The notes: a model not told the origin generated them from the letters alone. DNA of 53,136 nucleotides from Chroococcidiopsidaceae cyanobacterium YX2bin18 (GCA_030446505.1 JAUJND010000021.1:1-53136); one strand, 5' to 3'. Counted from the first letter of the stretch, positions 10,625 through 19,956 are shown. Numbers and translations are program-made.

Positions 10625-11546
10625 ATGGCTTACATTTCAGTTCGTGGCGTTGAACATTATTACGAATGGATTCGGAAACCTGACTCTGGTGAAGTTAAAC
10701 CAGTAATGGTATTTATTCACGGCTGGGCTGGCTCGGCTCGGTATTGGGAAAGTACTGCTAAGCTCCTCTCGGAGCAGTTTGATTGTCTGCTTTATGATAT
10801 GCGAGGCTTTGGGCGCTCGCATGGCAAATCGTCCTTACCCAAAGATAGCGTTGCTGTGGCAGATGCGCGATCGCCGCAGGAAAAATCCCAGGCGATCGCC
10901 GAGTTGACTTATGAGATGGAGGAGTATGCTGAAGACTTGGCAGAACTTCTAGATGCATTGCAGTTACAGCGAGTTTATCTCAATGCCCATTCAATGGGAG
11001 CCTCTATTGCCACTTTGTTTCTCAACCGCTATCCAGCACGAGTAGAACGAGCGATTCTAACCTGTAGTGGCATTTTTGAGTATGACGAAAAGGCATTTGC
11101 AGCCTTTCATAAGTTTGGTGGCTATGTAGTCAAATTTCGCCCCAGATGGCTAGAGAAAATACCTTTTGTTGACCAAATGTTTATGGCGCGATTCCTATAT
11201 CGCCCTATACCAGCTGCTGAGCGTCGTAGTTTTTTGCAGGATTTTTTGGTAGCGGATTACGAAGCTGCTTCAAATACCATCTTTACTTCTGTGAGCAAAG
11301 CAGCAGCGGAATTAATGCCACAGGAGTTTGCCAAGTTAACAGTGCCTACGCTCCCTAGTTGCCGGAGAGTATGACAAGATTATCCCAGCAGAAATGGGTC
11401 GTCAAGCAGCAGCAATGAGCGACAAAGTTGAGTTTGCCTTAATTCCTAATACTGCTCACTTCCCGATGCTGGAAGATCCAGCTACTTACCTACAGCGAGT
11501 GCGCGAGTTTTTGCAGTTACCAGTTCCAGAAGCGCAAGCTGGATAA
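10625..11546 (+). pseudogene. Alpha/beta-fold hydrolase, frameshifted near the C-terminus
   Basis: Soluble alpha/beta hydrolase of unknown substrate. The oxyanion region FIHGWAGSARYW, the DMRGFGRSHG turn and the nucleophile elbow NAHSMGASI (Ser about 123) are in the first frame. At the CCC run 11353-11355 one extra C shifts the frame; removing it gives TVPTLLVAGEYDKIIP, supplying the catalytic Asp, then IPNTAHFPMLED with the catalytic His, ending at TAA 11544-11546. The restored protein is about 306 residues, normal. An internal insert (residues about 70-90) containing HIP1-like DNA separates the Gly-Arg-Ser turn from the nucleophile helix. It follows clpX by 62 bases on the same strand. A sequencing error is the simplest explanation of the break. 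Confidence 0.85.
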
Positions 11547-11567
11547 TTTAGCTGGAATAGTTATGTT

Positions 11568-12798
11568 TTAGTTTGTTAGTGAGCTAACGAAAGTCTTTTG
11601 CAGATTTGGAGCAATGGCACTATCTGAAAAAGTAGCAGGAAAAATCAAGACAGGCACGCCTTTGTAGGTTGTTGACTTAAAGCCGCCACCCGTTGTGTGA
11701 AAATTTGATTCTCAATGCTTCCGGCGACACCAGAATGTCGGGCTGTAGGCAGGGGAGTAAGCGGTGTCCAGGAATTAGATAGTGGGTCATACGCTGTCAT
11801 GTTAGACACCGAACTTCCCTGTGCGTTCATACCTCCAGCGACAATAATCCGATTGTCCATCTCAAAGGTTGATGCCGAAATATGCGACAGAGCTTTCGGC
11901 AAACTTGTAACTGCCGTCCAGGTGTTCGGGTTAGCTGAATCCCACACATGGACGCTAGCTTGGGTTCCGTAGTGTTTCTGACCAACCTGACCGCCAATCG
12001 CGTAGAGTTTGCCGTTGAGTACCGCGCCCGCCAAATGATTACGTGGATTAGGCAGGGGAGCAGCAGGAGTCAACCCGTCCGCTTTGCCGAGCGACAGAAC
12101 CCAGTGGTTGCCTTTATCCATACGGTTGATATCGGAGCCGCCAAAGAAATGAAGTTTCCTACCCATAATTTCTAAAGCTCCACCTCCTCGTGCCTCTGGT
12201 AGTAGAGGCATAGCAGTCCAGGTGTTCGTGTCTACGTTGTATTTCCAGACTTCTCTTGTGGCAAACCTTTGACCGCCAGTCAATTTTGCTGGGTAGCCGC
12301 CAGCTAGATAGATGTCTCTTCCCTCCACCGCTGTCCCAGAATGCGTAAGCCCTGTGCGTAAATCCGTTATCTGCGTCCAAGTGTTGGTGGCTGGGTTGTA
12401 AACATCCGCTCTTCTGGTCGGGGTATAAGTTGTATCAATGTACCCACCGAATACGTACAAATTCCACCCACAACTGCACCCGCAGCCTCAGAACGCGCAA
12501 TTGGTGACGGTGCTACGGTGCTCCATTTAATATCTTTGAAGCTTGGACTCGAACTATCCGCTGTTTTAATGCTAAAGCTGTCAAACATAACCTTAGCATC
12601 AAATCTATTCCCGTCACCTTCATAGGGAGAAAACGTTTGTTGATGAAGGCTAGCAGGAATGTTTAGCTCAGAATTGTTTACAGTCTTAGCTTGCAAAATT
12701 GTTAGCCCATAAGCAGTGCTGACTGAAAATATAACTCTAGTAGAAAAAAGTTAAGAACTGGCTCAGTTTAAGCATTTTAAAAAAATAAATTTCTTCAT
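11568..12798 (-). pseudogene. Exported kelch-repeat beta-propeller protein, several frameshifts
   Basis: Six or so kelch motifs: each has a Gly-Gly pair followed by a Tyr and Trp strand (MYVFGGYID ... NTWTQI; IYLAGGYPA ... NTWTAM; LHFFGGSDI; LYAIGGQVG ... NTWTAV; IIVAGGMNA ... NSWTPL). This predicts a beta-propeller; the binding partner is unknown. The pieces read 12696-12367 and 12460-11645 and join with one added A near 12462 (VVGGNLYVFGGY). A T lost near 11701 hides the last blade (NQIFHTTGGGFKSTTYKG), which then stops at 11568. Upstream, an ATG at 12798 with GGAG 7 bases before it opens a signal-peptide-like stretch (MKKFIF ... FSVSTAYG) if two T runs are corrected. That start is inference; a TTG at 12696 is the alternative. 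Confidence 0.75.
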
Positions 12799-13417
12799 AA
12801 AGACACTCCATTACAAAATTACTAGCATTATTGCCATGCTGCACATTAGCTCCAGTCTTTCAGGCTCTTGTTAAGCCACTTTGTAACTGGTAGTACGGGC
12901 TTTAGAATCTAAAATTTAATTGTAATCTTTTTTTACAAAGAAACTACCGTGGTTTGAAAGTTTATAAGCTATCTGCAACATTAATTGGCACAGCAGTAAT
13001 TACTCTGTTTGGATGACCAAAGGCGAAACACGGGTTCAACATTTCAACCAGGCGATAAAAGCTCTTAACTGTAGAAAAATTTGATTTAGCTTAAATCTTG
13101 CACTAGGCATCAAAAAATGAGAGAAAAGGGTTTGAAAAGCAAGCACAATGGAAATCAGTCTTCAAACTTCCAAGGTTTAGTGTGTGGGCTGCTGGGCTTG
13201 ATGACGAATGTTTACTAACGAGATAACCTTCAAGTGCTGTTGAGTCTGTTTTTGTAAACTTAAGGATAGACGTTAGAACACTGGAGATAGTCGATTAGGA
13301 ACGCAATAGTTGCGAGTGATAAAAATAATGTTTAAGCTATACTTGTTGAGTAATAAAGAAAATAGCAACAATTTGATAAAAAAAGACATTGCCTTTAAAT
13401 CGGAAAGCCGTATTTGA

Positions 13418-13564
13418 ATGGCAGGTGCGCTCGCTAAGGATATTGTAGTTATTAATGTTGTAAATAGTATAGATGAAAATAAAAACTTTAGGGTTGATAC
13501 TATTAGCTATGCAATAGAGGCTATTGCATTAAAAGTATTTGAAACTTCTAAGCTTGCACTATAA
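13418..13564 (+). CDS. Possible 48-residue small protein, unrecognised
   Basis: ATG at 13418 opens a frame of 48 codons (starts MAGALAKDIVVINVV, ends FETSKLAL) whose composition is protein-like, with alternating hydrophobic residues. There is no clear ribosome site and no family I recognise. It could be a gene fragment or chance. A perfect 9-bp hairpin (13509-13529) lies inside it. Confidence 0.22.
   Translation: MAGALAKDIVVINVVNSIDENKNFRVDTISYAIEAIALKVFETSKLAL
13509..13529. repeat. Perfect 9-bp inverted repeat
   Basis: ATGCAATAG (13509-13517), loop AGG, CTATTGCAT (13521-13529). No T tract on either side. Could be a protein-binding site or chance hairpin. Confidence 0.4.
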
Positions 13565-13792
13565 ATCAGTATTTTTAGTAATTACGGCTATACAAATAAG
13601 TTTCAGTACTTTAAGATTTGCAGAACAAAAAAGTTTTCCCAGACCTTATCTGCTAAATATCCTATAAGTATAAACAGACTTAATTTGTATGCCGCAATTA
13701 GCTTTTTGGCAAGTGCAAAATGTCAGTTTAGCTCACTGATTTAATGCTCAAGAGTGTTAATTCTTACTGCATTAGGGCTGAGATTTAGATTT

Positions 13793-14527
13793 TTATTTGT
13801 TGCCGTTGGTTCGGTCAAACTCAATTCCCCGCTGGGTTTCTCTAATTGCCTGTTGCACAAGCTCTAGCGCTTTCATCCGGTACCCTCCTTTATCAGTCGT
13901 GGCTCCTTGTAGAAGTTTTTGAGCCTCCTCTAACGAAGACAACGCCCGACGCATATTCGGCTGATCTACAGAGTTTCTGTCGTCATTTTTGTGGGTTCGG
14001 TCGTATTCTATTCCTAGTTGTGTTTCTTTTATTGCCTGCTTAACAAAATCAAGCGCTTTTACTCGATGTCCCCCTTTGTCAAGAGTGGCACTCTGCAAAA
14101 ACATTTGAGCATCCGTCAATGAAGACAGCGTATGCTGCATATTCGGCTGGTATTCATTATTTTGTGGTGCAGTTCCGGTGCGTCGCTGTGGAACATTTTC
14201 GCTTCTTCCGCGATTACTTGGGTGAGTTTGGTCAAACTCTATTCCTAGTTTTGTTTCTTTGCTCGCCTGCTTAATAAGCTCGAGTGCTTTCATCCGGTGG
14301 CCTCCTTTATCAGCAGTAGCTTTCTCTGCCGACTTTTGAGCATCTTGCAAGGAAGACAGTGCCTGTACCATGTTAGGTTGAGTCGGTTTACGGCTTTGTT
14401 GTGCAACCTGAATGGTAGGATAAAAACTGTCTTGTTTAGCGATCGCAGGACTAATCAAAAAGTTCCCCAAAAGAGTGGTGCCAAAAGCAACCAAGATGGA
14501 ATTACGAGACAAGAGTTTCTTGTTCAT
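13793..14527 (-). CDS. Secreted protein with three DKGGHR helical repeats
   Basis: Start taken at ATG 14527, because MNKKLLSRNSILVAFG...FLISPAIAK is a clear Sec signal peptide (cleavage near AIA-K); a longer frame open to 14590 adds only non-signal sequence. The mature part is three copies of a unit of about 50 residues: PNM-x-x-ALSSL-x-DAQ, then AT-x-DKGGHR-x-KAL, then a KQA-I-x-ET-x-x-GIE-[FY]-D-x-TH ending. Copies lie at about residues 51-101, 128-178 and 190-240 of this start, joined by Asn/Gln/Arg-rich linkers. Each unit should form a helical hairpin. The pattern recalls small periplasmic helical proteins, including the metal-binding SmbP type, with a conserved His in two units (Tyr in the third), but the assignment is tentative. 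Confidence 0.7.
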   Translation of the reverse strand: MNKKLLSRNSILVAFGTTLLGNFLISPAIAKQDSFYPTIQVAQQSRKPTQPNMVQALSSLQDAQKSAEKATADKGGHRMKALELIKQASKETKLGIEFDQTHPSNRGRSENVPQRRTGTAPQNNEYQPNMQHTLSSLTDAQMFLQSATLDKGGHRVKALDFVKQAIKETQLGIEYDRTHKNDDRNSVDQPNMRRALSSLEEAQKLLQGATTDKGGYRMKALELVQQAIRETQRGIEFDRTNGNK

Positions 14528-15123
14528 GGAAAGAATATCCTTGATAGTTAAATGTTGGATAAAGGTAGGCAAATTTAGCTTTTTGCACACCTAATAGCCG
14601 AAATAAACTGGACATTTCTATAGATGTTTAATAAGTAAATTAAGTTCCCTCTAAAAAAGAATATTGAATAAAATTTTAAATTACACAGCATTTACTTCGT
14701 TCTACTTCCAGGCAGCAGAGTATTATTAGTGTCTACTTAACTTACAAGTTCCAGTTTGAGCAATACACCTAATTTTGAAAGTGTTTGATGGACTTAAGCA
14801 AAGTAATAACTATTCCAGAAGGCGTAGCATAAAGACTTGTATAACTTTCTCTAGTAGGCGGCTTGTTTACTAACGGCGTACCGGAAGGTTAGAGAAGCGG
14901 AGCCTGTTTACCAGATGTAGTCTTAACTATCGAGATACGGAGATACTCAATTCAGCTTACTGTGCCAAAGATACAAATCTATAGCAGTCCTATTTCATTT
15001 ATGAATATGGTGCAGGCTTCTGGTTCCTGGACAGGCAGGATGCCTATCCCACAATTAAAAATAAGTAGATAATAGTGGAATAAAAATATAAATATTTCCT
15101 TTTGTCCTGAGTAGAGGTTGCTT
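14528..15123. other. Intergenic region with one dispersed-type repeat
   Basis: About 600 bases between divergent genes. It holds the hairpin repeat at 15029-15049 and, around 14818-14912, GC-rich words (GAAGGCGTAGC, GAGAAGCGGAGCC) resembling degenerate copies of short cyanobacterial intergenic repeats. No gene seen. Confidence 0.4.
15029..15049. repeat. Short hairpin repeat of cyanobacterial type
   Basis: GGACAGGCA (15029-15037), loop GGA, TGCCTATCC (15041-15049): a 9-bp stem with one mismatch. The wording GGCAGGATGCC...TCCCACA resembles a dispersed intergenic sequence I recall from filamentous cyanobacteria. Confidence 0.45.
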
Positions 15124-15903
15124 GTGCCTGCGATCGCTCAAACTCCTGTTCTACAGCTAAGCATTACTTGGCCTAAGCTGCCTAAAAATTTCCCTCTGCC
15201 GGATGACCCAGTGGAAAACACAGACCAACCTTTGTTGGCAGCTGCTTTACGCCAACCCTTGACGACGAAACCCGACTTAATGCAAGACGCTCTCGTTGTT
15301 TCTAACTTTGCTTTGTGTGCAGCAATTCAGGGGCGAATTATCTGCAAAGCACCAGATTGGATGTATGTACGACCTGTGCAACCTTGGGTATCACCTCAAA
15401 TCCGTCGCAGCTACACGCCTAATACTGAAGGGGCAATTCCGCAAGTAGTAATGGAGTTTCTCTCTGCTACATATGGAGAAGAATACTCCGTTGAATTTAC
15501 CGAGGGTGTGGGTAAGTGGTTCTTTTACGAGCAAGTTGTTCAAGTACCCCGCTACGTTATCTTTCGACCGGATACAGGGCGCATTGAAGTTTATGGTCTA
15601 GAATCTGGACGATACCAACTCCAAACACCAGACGCATCAGGACGGTACTGGGTTCCTGGATTAAACCTATTTCTGGGAGTATGGGAGGGAACCCACGAAG
15701 GTAGGACTGGCTATTGGCTGCGGTGGTGGAGTGTTCAGGAAGAGTTAGTGCTTTGGTCAGAAGAACAGGTGGAACAAGAACGCCAACGCGCGGAACAAGA
15801 ACATCAACGCGCGGAACAAGAACGCCAACGCGCGGAACAAGAACATCAACGCGCGGAAAGATTAGCAGAGCGGTTACGGCAGTTGGGAGAACCTGAGAAC
15901 TGA
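15124..15903 (+). CDS. Uma2 family (DUF820) endonuclease-like protein with repeat coiled-coil tail
   Basis: Uma2 proteins carry a PD-(D/E)XK nuclease-like fold and are greatly expanded in cyanobacteria; their role is unknown. Seen here: PQVVMEFLSATYGEEY (acidic motif), a WFFYEQVVQVPRYVIFRPDTGRIEVY core split over residues about 140-165, and YWVPGLNLFLGVWEG. The C-terminal 45 residues are a charged coiled coil built from four copies of EQER/H-QRA, encoded by 21-bp repeats. I chose GTG at 15124 because GAGG ends 6 bases before it; a TTG at 15118 would overlap that site. The N-terminal region (PLPDDPVENTDQP) is also typical of this subgroup. Length 260, normal for the long, tailed members. Confidence 0.82.
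   Translation: MPAIAQTPVLQLSITWPKLPKNFPLPDDPVENTDQPLLAAALRQPLTTKPDLMQDALVVSNFALCAAIQGRIICKAPDWMYVRPVQPWVSPQIRRSYTPNTEGAIPQVVMEFLSATYGEEYSVEFTEGVGKWFFYEQVVQVPRYVIFRPDTGRIEVYGLESGRYQLQTPDASGRYWVPGLNLFLGVWEGTHEGRTGYWLRWWSVQEELVLWSEEQVEQERQRAEQEHQRAEQERQRAEQEHQRAERLAERLRQLGEPEN
15772..15855 (+). repeat. Four tandem 21-bp repeats inside the Uma2-like gene
   Basis: Units at 15772-15792, 15793-15813, 15814-15834 and 15835-15855. They alternate between two forms differing at two bases (GCC versus CAT in the middle), so the array is also two copies of a 42-bp unit. Each unit adds one heptad-like turn of the coiled coil. Confidence 0.9.
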
Positions 15904-16467
15904 AGTGTGATAAAAGTGATTGCACTTCTATCAAGGGTAGATGAAGAAGCACACCGATCGCTCTCGTAAGTACATAATCTATCCAAATCTCACAACAGTG
16001 TCTTACACCAATCCTACAGAGAAGCAGAAACAGCGGGGAGGGGAACTTATCAGGTGGGAACAGGGAGTTGAAAAGCTTGAAAGCAAAGCAAGGGAGTATA
16101 GAGATAACTAAAGTAGGGAGATATTCCCAAGCCTTTTAATACTCAGGGCGATCGCCACTCACAAACCTTGCCAAATAGCCAATTCTATCCTCAGTCCAAT
16201 TATTAAGCCTTCTCAGGTGACTCAACACGATCACAACCCACTCCACTACACCCACCTACCTGCCAAGTGCGTCACCTCTCATCTACTTAAATATCATCGA
16301 ATTCTAGCTAAAGAACTGCCCTATACCGATCAAACTGGAGCTAATGTAAAAGATATTGCTAACTAACGTATGTAACAAAAGAATAGTAGGAAGAAAATCT
16401 ATCAGCACTGCGCCACAAACTTAAGTGAGATGAGTTACAGGTCATCGGTCAAAACTCAAAAATTTTC
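15904..16467. other. Intergenic region, no gene seen
   Basis: 564 bases with one HIP1 octamer core and scattered stops in all frames. No RNA, repeat array or gene remnant recognised. It presumably contains the promoter of the ABC/MCE genes. Confidence 0.4.
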
Positions 16468-17250
16468 ATGGTTGAGCCGTTAATTGAACTAAAAGGCGTT
16501 AGTAAGTCCTTTGGTAGTAGTGTGGTTTTAGATCAAGTGGATCTCATAATCTACCAAGGAGAAGCGCTGGCTATTATTGGTCCTTCTGGGACTGGCAAAT
16601 CAACAATATTACGCATTATTGCTGGATTGCTAGCCGCTGACTCTGGGGAGGTTTATATCCAAGGACATAAACGCCAAGGACTGATTGAAGATGCTCCCGA
16701 TCCAATCGCTATTGGGATGGTGTTTCAGCAAGCAGCTTTATTTGACTCTCTAACAGTAGAGGAAAATGTTGGTTTTTTACTTTATCAGCATTCCCAACTA
16801 CAACGATCGCGCGTTCGAGATCTAGTAAATCATCGATTGGAGATGGTAGGGTTAGCTGGAGTTGGCGATCGCTACCCAGCTGAATTGTCTGGTGGGATGC
16901 GGAAGCGGGTAAGTTTTGCCAGAGCTATTATGTCTAACCCCGATAACCCCAAAGACACACCAGAAGTTTTACTGTACGATGAACCTACTGCCGGACTTGA
17001 TCCAATCGCTTCTACGGTGATTGAAGATTTAATCCGCGAACTGCAATGTAAAGAAGAAATTTGTAGTACATATGCGATCGTCACCCACCAAGACAGTACC
17101 ATCCGCCGTACTGCTGACCGAGTTGTATTTCTTTATCAAGGAAAGGTGCAGTGGCAAGGAAGTGTGAGTGAGACTGATACCACAGATAATCCTTTAATTA
17201 GACAATTCTTTAGTGGCAGTGTGCAAGGACCGATCCATGTGATTGGTTAA
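16468..17250 (+). CDS. ABC transporter ATPase, Mla (MlaF-like) lipid transport family
   Basis: 260-residue ATPase of the kind that powers MCE/MlaE lipid transporters between the membranes. Walker A GPSGTGKS (38-45), Q-loop GMVFQQAALFDSLTV, signature LSGGMRKRVSFARAI, Walker B VLLYDEPTAGLDP and the H-loop IVTHQ are all present. The next gene on the same strand, 90 bases on, is an MCE-domain protein, which supports the lipid-transport assignment. No MlaE-type permease is in the window; in cyanobacteria it is often encoded elsewhere. Confidence 0.9.
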   Translation: MVEPLIELKGVSKSFGSSVVLDQVDLIIYQGEALAIIGPSGTGKSTILRIIAGLLAADSGEVYIQGHKRQGLIEDAPDPIAIGMVFQQAALFDSLTVEENVGFLLYQHSQLQRSRVRDLVNHRLEMVGLAGVGDRYPAELSGGMRKRVSFARAIMSNPDNPKDTPEVLLYDEPTAGLDPIASTVIEDLIRELQCKEEICSTYAIVTHQDSTIRRTADRVVFLYQGKVQWQGSVSETDTTDNPLIRQFFSGSVQGPIHVIG

Positions 17251-17340
17251 ATAAAAGGTAAAATTTGTTGCTAGAGGTAAAATCTTCCCCTTAGTCAAGA
17301 TCGTAAGAGCGCCCTAAAATAAATAGCAGGAGGGAAAAAA

Positions 17341-18819
17341 ATGCGATCGCGCGCGGTTCGAGAAGGCTCGGTTGGTTTGTTAATCCTGCTAGGATTAGGT
17401 GTATTTGCAGGTCTAATTCTATGGTTGCGCGGCTTAAATCTCGGTAAACGCAGTTATACAGCCGTAGTTGAGTTTGCTAACGTTGGCGGCATCCAACAGG
17501 GAGCAACAGTTAGATACCGTGGCGTTAATGTGGGTAATACTTTAGCTGTTCGACCAGGAGCCAATGGAGTTGAAGTTGAGATTGAAATTACTCCAGCTGA
17601 CATCATAATTCCGCGTGACGTACGGATTGAAGCTAACCAGTCGGGGCTGATTAGTCAAGTCAATATTGATATTACTCCCCTAAAGCCGGTACCCGCTGGG
17701 GTAGTTATTGCTAAACCACTTGACCCAAATTGTAATCCAACCTTAATTATTTGTGATGGCTCCCGCTTGCAAGGTCAGATTGGCATCAGTACCGATGAAC
17801 TAATTCGTTCCTCGACTCGCTTTGCAACTGTCTACAGTAACCCAACTTTGTATGCCAACATCAACGCTGCCGCAAAAAACGCCTCGGTTGCAGCAGCGGG
17901 GGTGACTCAGCTTACCCGTAACATCTCTAGCTTGACAAGAACTACGCAACAACAGGTGAGCAGCTTTTCAACCACTGCCAATTCAGTGCAACGGGCAGCA
18001 AATCAAATCAGTGCATCCACAACTAACACAGCAAATAAATTTGGTGCAACTGCTGAACAAATACGCTTAACCGCCGCTCAAGCTAATCGTTTAGTAACCA
18101 ATCTTGACAGTCTGGTGACAACGAACCGTTCATCCCTTGTTACCGCTTTGAATAATATCAATCAGACTAGTGAGCAACTTCGTTCTACTGTAGGCGGACT
18201 TTCACCTACACTTAGCCGATTTAATCAGGGACAATTAATTCAGAACTTAGAGACTCTGTCTGCGAATGCAGTCTTAGCATCGGGTAATTTGCGCGATATC
18301 ACTAATGCCTTAAATAATCCCACTAACCTGCTGGTACTGCAACAAACCCTAGACTCTGCAAGAGTTACATTTCAAAATGCCCAAAAAATCACATCTGACC
18401 TAGATGAACTAACCGGAGATCCTGCCTTCCGGGAAAATGTGCGCGAACTGATTAATGGTTTGAATAGTTTGGTATCTTCAACAGATCAGCTGCAGCAGCA
18501 AGTTCAGGTAGCTCAAACTCTAGATACGTTAACAGATACTGTAGATATACCAAAGGCTGAAACTCCAAGTTTAGATAAGCCATCTATTTATATCAGCCCA
18601 GATCTTCGCACTGCGTTGAAGAACATTAAAAATACTTTGGAACCAGCTAATTCAAGCGATGCGGGTACGCAACTACCCTTACCTCATTCCTCTTACCCCT
18701 TCACCCCAAAGAAAGCCCTGACTTCCCCAGAGAAATTTTTGGTCATCCCCAAAGGAAATCCTGAACTCCAACCTATTTTGCCAGACGCTCCTTTGGATAA
18801 GGAAAAGAAGCAGGAATGA
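17341..18819 (+). CDS. MCE (MlaD-like) domain membrane-anchored protein
   Basis: 492 residues. A single N-terminal membrane anchor (VGLLILLGLGVFAGLILWL, about 11-29) is followed by the MCE domain (about 38-115: YTAVVEFANVGGIQQGATVRY, VNVGNTLAV, VEVEIEITPADIIIPRDV). A long Ser/Thr/Asn/Gln-rich alpha-helical region (about 170-390) and a proline-rich tail complete it. MCE proteins form rings or tunnels that carry lipids across the periplasm. An AGGAGGG site lies just before the ATG. Partner of the ATPase upstream; it overlaps the next gene by 4 bases (ATGA), indicating translational coupling. The large helical extension is characteristic of cyanobacterial and plastid (TGD2-like) members. Confidence 0.9.
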   Translation: MRSRAVREGSVGLLILLGLGVFAGLILWLRGLNLGKRSYTAVVEFANVGGIQQGATVRYRGVNVGNTLAVRPGANGVEVEIEITPADIIIPRDVRIEANQSGLISQVNIDITPLKPVPAGVVIAKPLDPNCNPTLIICDGSRLQGQIGISTDELIRSSTRFATVYSNPTLYANINAAAKNASVAAAGVTQLTRNISSLTRTTQQQVSSFSTTANSVQRAANQISASTTNTANKFGATAEQIRLTAAQANRLVTNLDSLVTTNRSSLVTALNNINQTSEQLRSTVGGLSPTLSRFNQGQLIQNLETLSANAVLASGNLRDITNALNNPTNLLVLQQTLDSARVTFQNAQKITSDLDELTGDPAFRENVRELINGLNSLVSSTDQLQQQVQVAQTLDTLTDTVDIPKAETPSLDKPSIYISPDLRTALKNIKNTLEPANSSDAGTQLPLPHSSYPFTPKKALTSPEKFLVIPKGNPELQPILPDAPLDKEKKQE

Positions 18820-19445
18820 GTTGGCTGACGAGAGCGATTACTTCAGCAATTGCAGCGTTTGTGGCAACTAATATTGATGATCTCTTGATCCTGGCTGTAT
18901 TCTTTACGCAGGTGAATGCTCGTTTTGGTAAACGACATATTGTTATTGGTCAATATCTAGGCTTTACAGCATTAATCCTTGCTAGTTTGCCTGGTTTTCT
19001 TAGTGGGTTAATTGTGCCACGCCCTCTCATAAGGCTACTGGGTATCGTGCCGATCGCTATAGGTATTATCCAATTAATTAAACGGGACACTGGCTCACAA
19101 GTTCAGATGGTTGATGCTAGTGAAGCACCAAATATGCCAAGGAAATTACTTTTTGAAAGTTTTATCAATCCTCAAACTTATAGTGTTGCTGCTGTAACCT
19201 TTGCTAACGGAGGTGACAACATTGGCATTTATCTACCCTTGTTTGCTAGCAGCGATTTTGCTCGTCTCGCAGTTATTCTCAGTTCGTTCTTGATCCTTGT
19301 AGGAGTTTGGTGCTATCTGGAATATCAAATAGCACATTATCCTACTGTTACCCCACTCCTGACTCGCTACGGCAAGGTACTAGTTCCGCTGATTTTAATT
19401 GGTTTAGGTATTTACATCTTGGTTGATAGTGACACCATAAAGTAG
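18816..19445 (+). CDS. CadD-like cadmium-resistance family transporter
   Basis: A 209-residue integral membrane protein with five or six hydrophobic segments. The N-terminal ATNIDDLLILAVFF and the internal VTFANGGDNIGIYLPLF are the duplicated Asp/Asn-rich signatures of the CadD cadmium-resistance family. Substrate in cyanobacteria is not established; divalent cation export is the family expectation. Its ATG overlaps the stop of the MCE gene (ATGA), so it is translated from the same transcript, an unexpected partner for a lipid-transport protein. Confidence 0.82.
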   Translation: MSWLTRAITSAIAAFVATNIDDLLILAVFFTQVNARFGKRHIVIGQYLGFTALILASLPGFLSGLIVPRPLIRLLGIVPIAIGIIQLIKRDTGSQVQMVDASEAPNMPRKLLFESFINPQTYSVAAVTFANGGDNIGIYLPLFASSDFARLAVILSSFLILVGVWCYLEYQIAHYPTVTPLLTRYGKVLVPLILIGLGIYILVDSDTIK

Positions 19446-19453
19446 CTTTAGTA

Positions 19454-19751
19454 CTAATTCCAATCCTCTACATCGCCCTTTCTACCTCTAACTTTATAAA
19501 CTGGTCCAGCTGCATGAATCTGGCGCGTCTTCTCGTACAGGGCTGCTTCTGCAAAACCCCACTGTTGCATTATTTTTTCTAGGTCTACCTGGATATCTCT
19601 TGCGCCAGGAAAGCCACGATAACGAATTCGCAACCGCGCCCAATTCTGCTAGGTTATAGTCAGTTGGTTCTGCTGCTAACAGGGTATTAACAATAGCGCG
19701 ATCACTTTGCCATAGAGGATGCTGCTGGTCTTTGTTTTCTGATGCTGGCAT
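19454..19751 (-). pseudogene. DUF3288 family protein, one frameshift
   Basis: Small cyanobacterial protein of unknown function. The N-terminus KDQQHPLWQSDRAIVNTLLA...DYNLAEL is typical. In the CCC run 19639-19641 (GGG on the minus strand) one base is extra; removing it gives ARLRIRYRGFPGARDIQ, then LYEKTRQIHAAGPVYKVRG and a stop at 19454, about 99 residues in all. Convergent with the CadD-like gene, only 8 bases apart. Both frames retain conserved sequence on each side of a homopolymer, so a read error is likely. Confidence 0.8.
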
Positions 19752-19805
19752 AAAAGGGATTAGGAACTAGGGGCTAGAGAAACAAAGGGATAAGAGGAAT
19801 TTAGT

Positions 19806-19922
19806 CAGGACTTACGCAGCCACCGCTCCCCCGACCCTCTTAAAAGGGGCTATGAAGTTCCCCTAATTTATCGGAGGATCAGGGAGAATCAAGAGTTTAG
19901 ACATAAAAGTACGTAACTCCTA
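19806..19922. repeat. Candidate MITE-like element (imperfect terminal inverted repeats)
   Basis: CAGGACTTACGCA (19806-19818) and TACGTAACTCCTA (19910-19922) are inverted copies matching at 10 of 13 positions. They bound 117 bases without coding potential, between DUF3288 and rpiA. ACTTACGCA-type ends are ones I recall from dispersed non-coding elements in cyanobacteria. Confidence 0.45.
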
Positions 19923-19956
19923 TGAGTAATACTCTCTCCTCAACTGCCAATCTTAA

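Larger units (their letters stand above)
12799..13792. other. AT-rich intergenic region
   Basis: Nearly 1 kb between two minus-strand genes. No recognisable protein, RNA or mobile-element remnant apart from the small reading frame at 13418-13564 and the hairpin inside it. It should contain the promoter of the kelch gene. Confidence 0.4.

Noticed and set aside
15557..15952. Minus-strand frame with repeated VLVPRVGV units
   Set aside because: The repeats are simply the complement of the 21-bp coiled-coil repeats of the Uma2-like gene.
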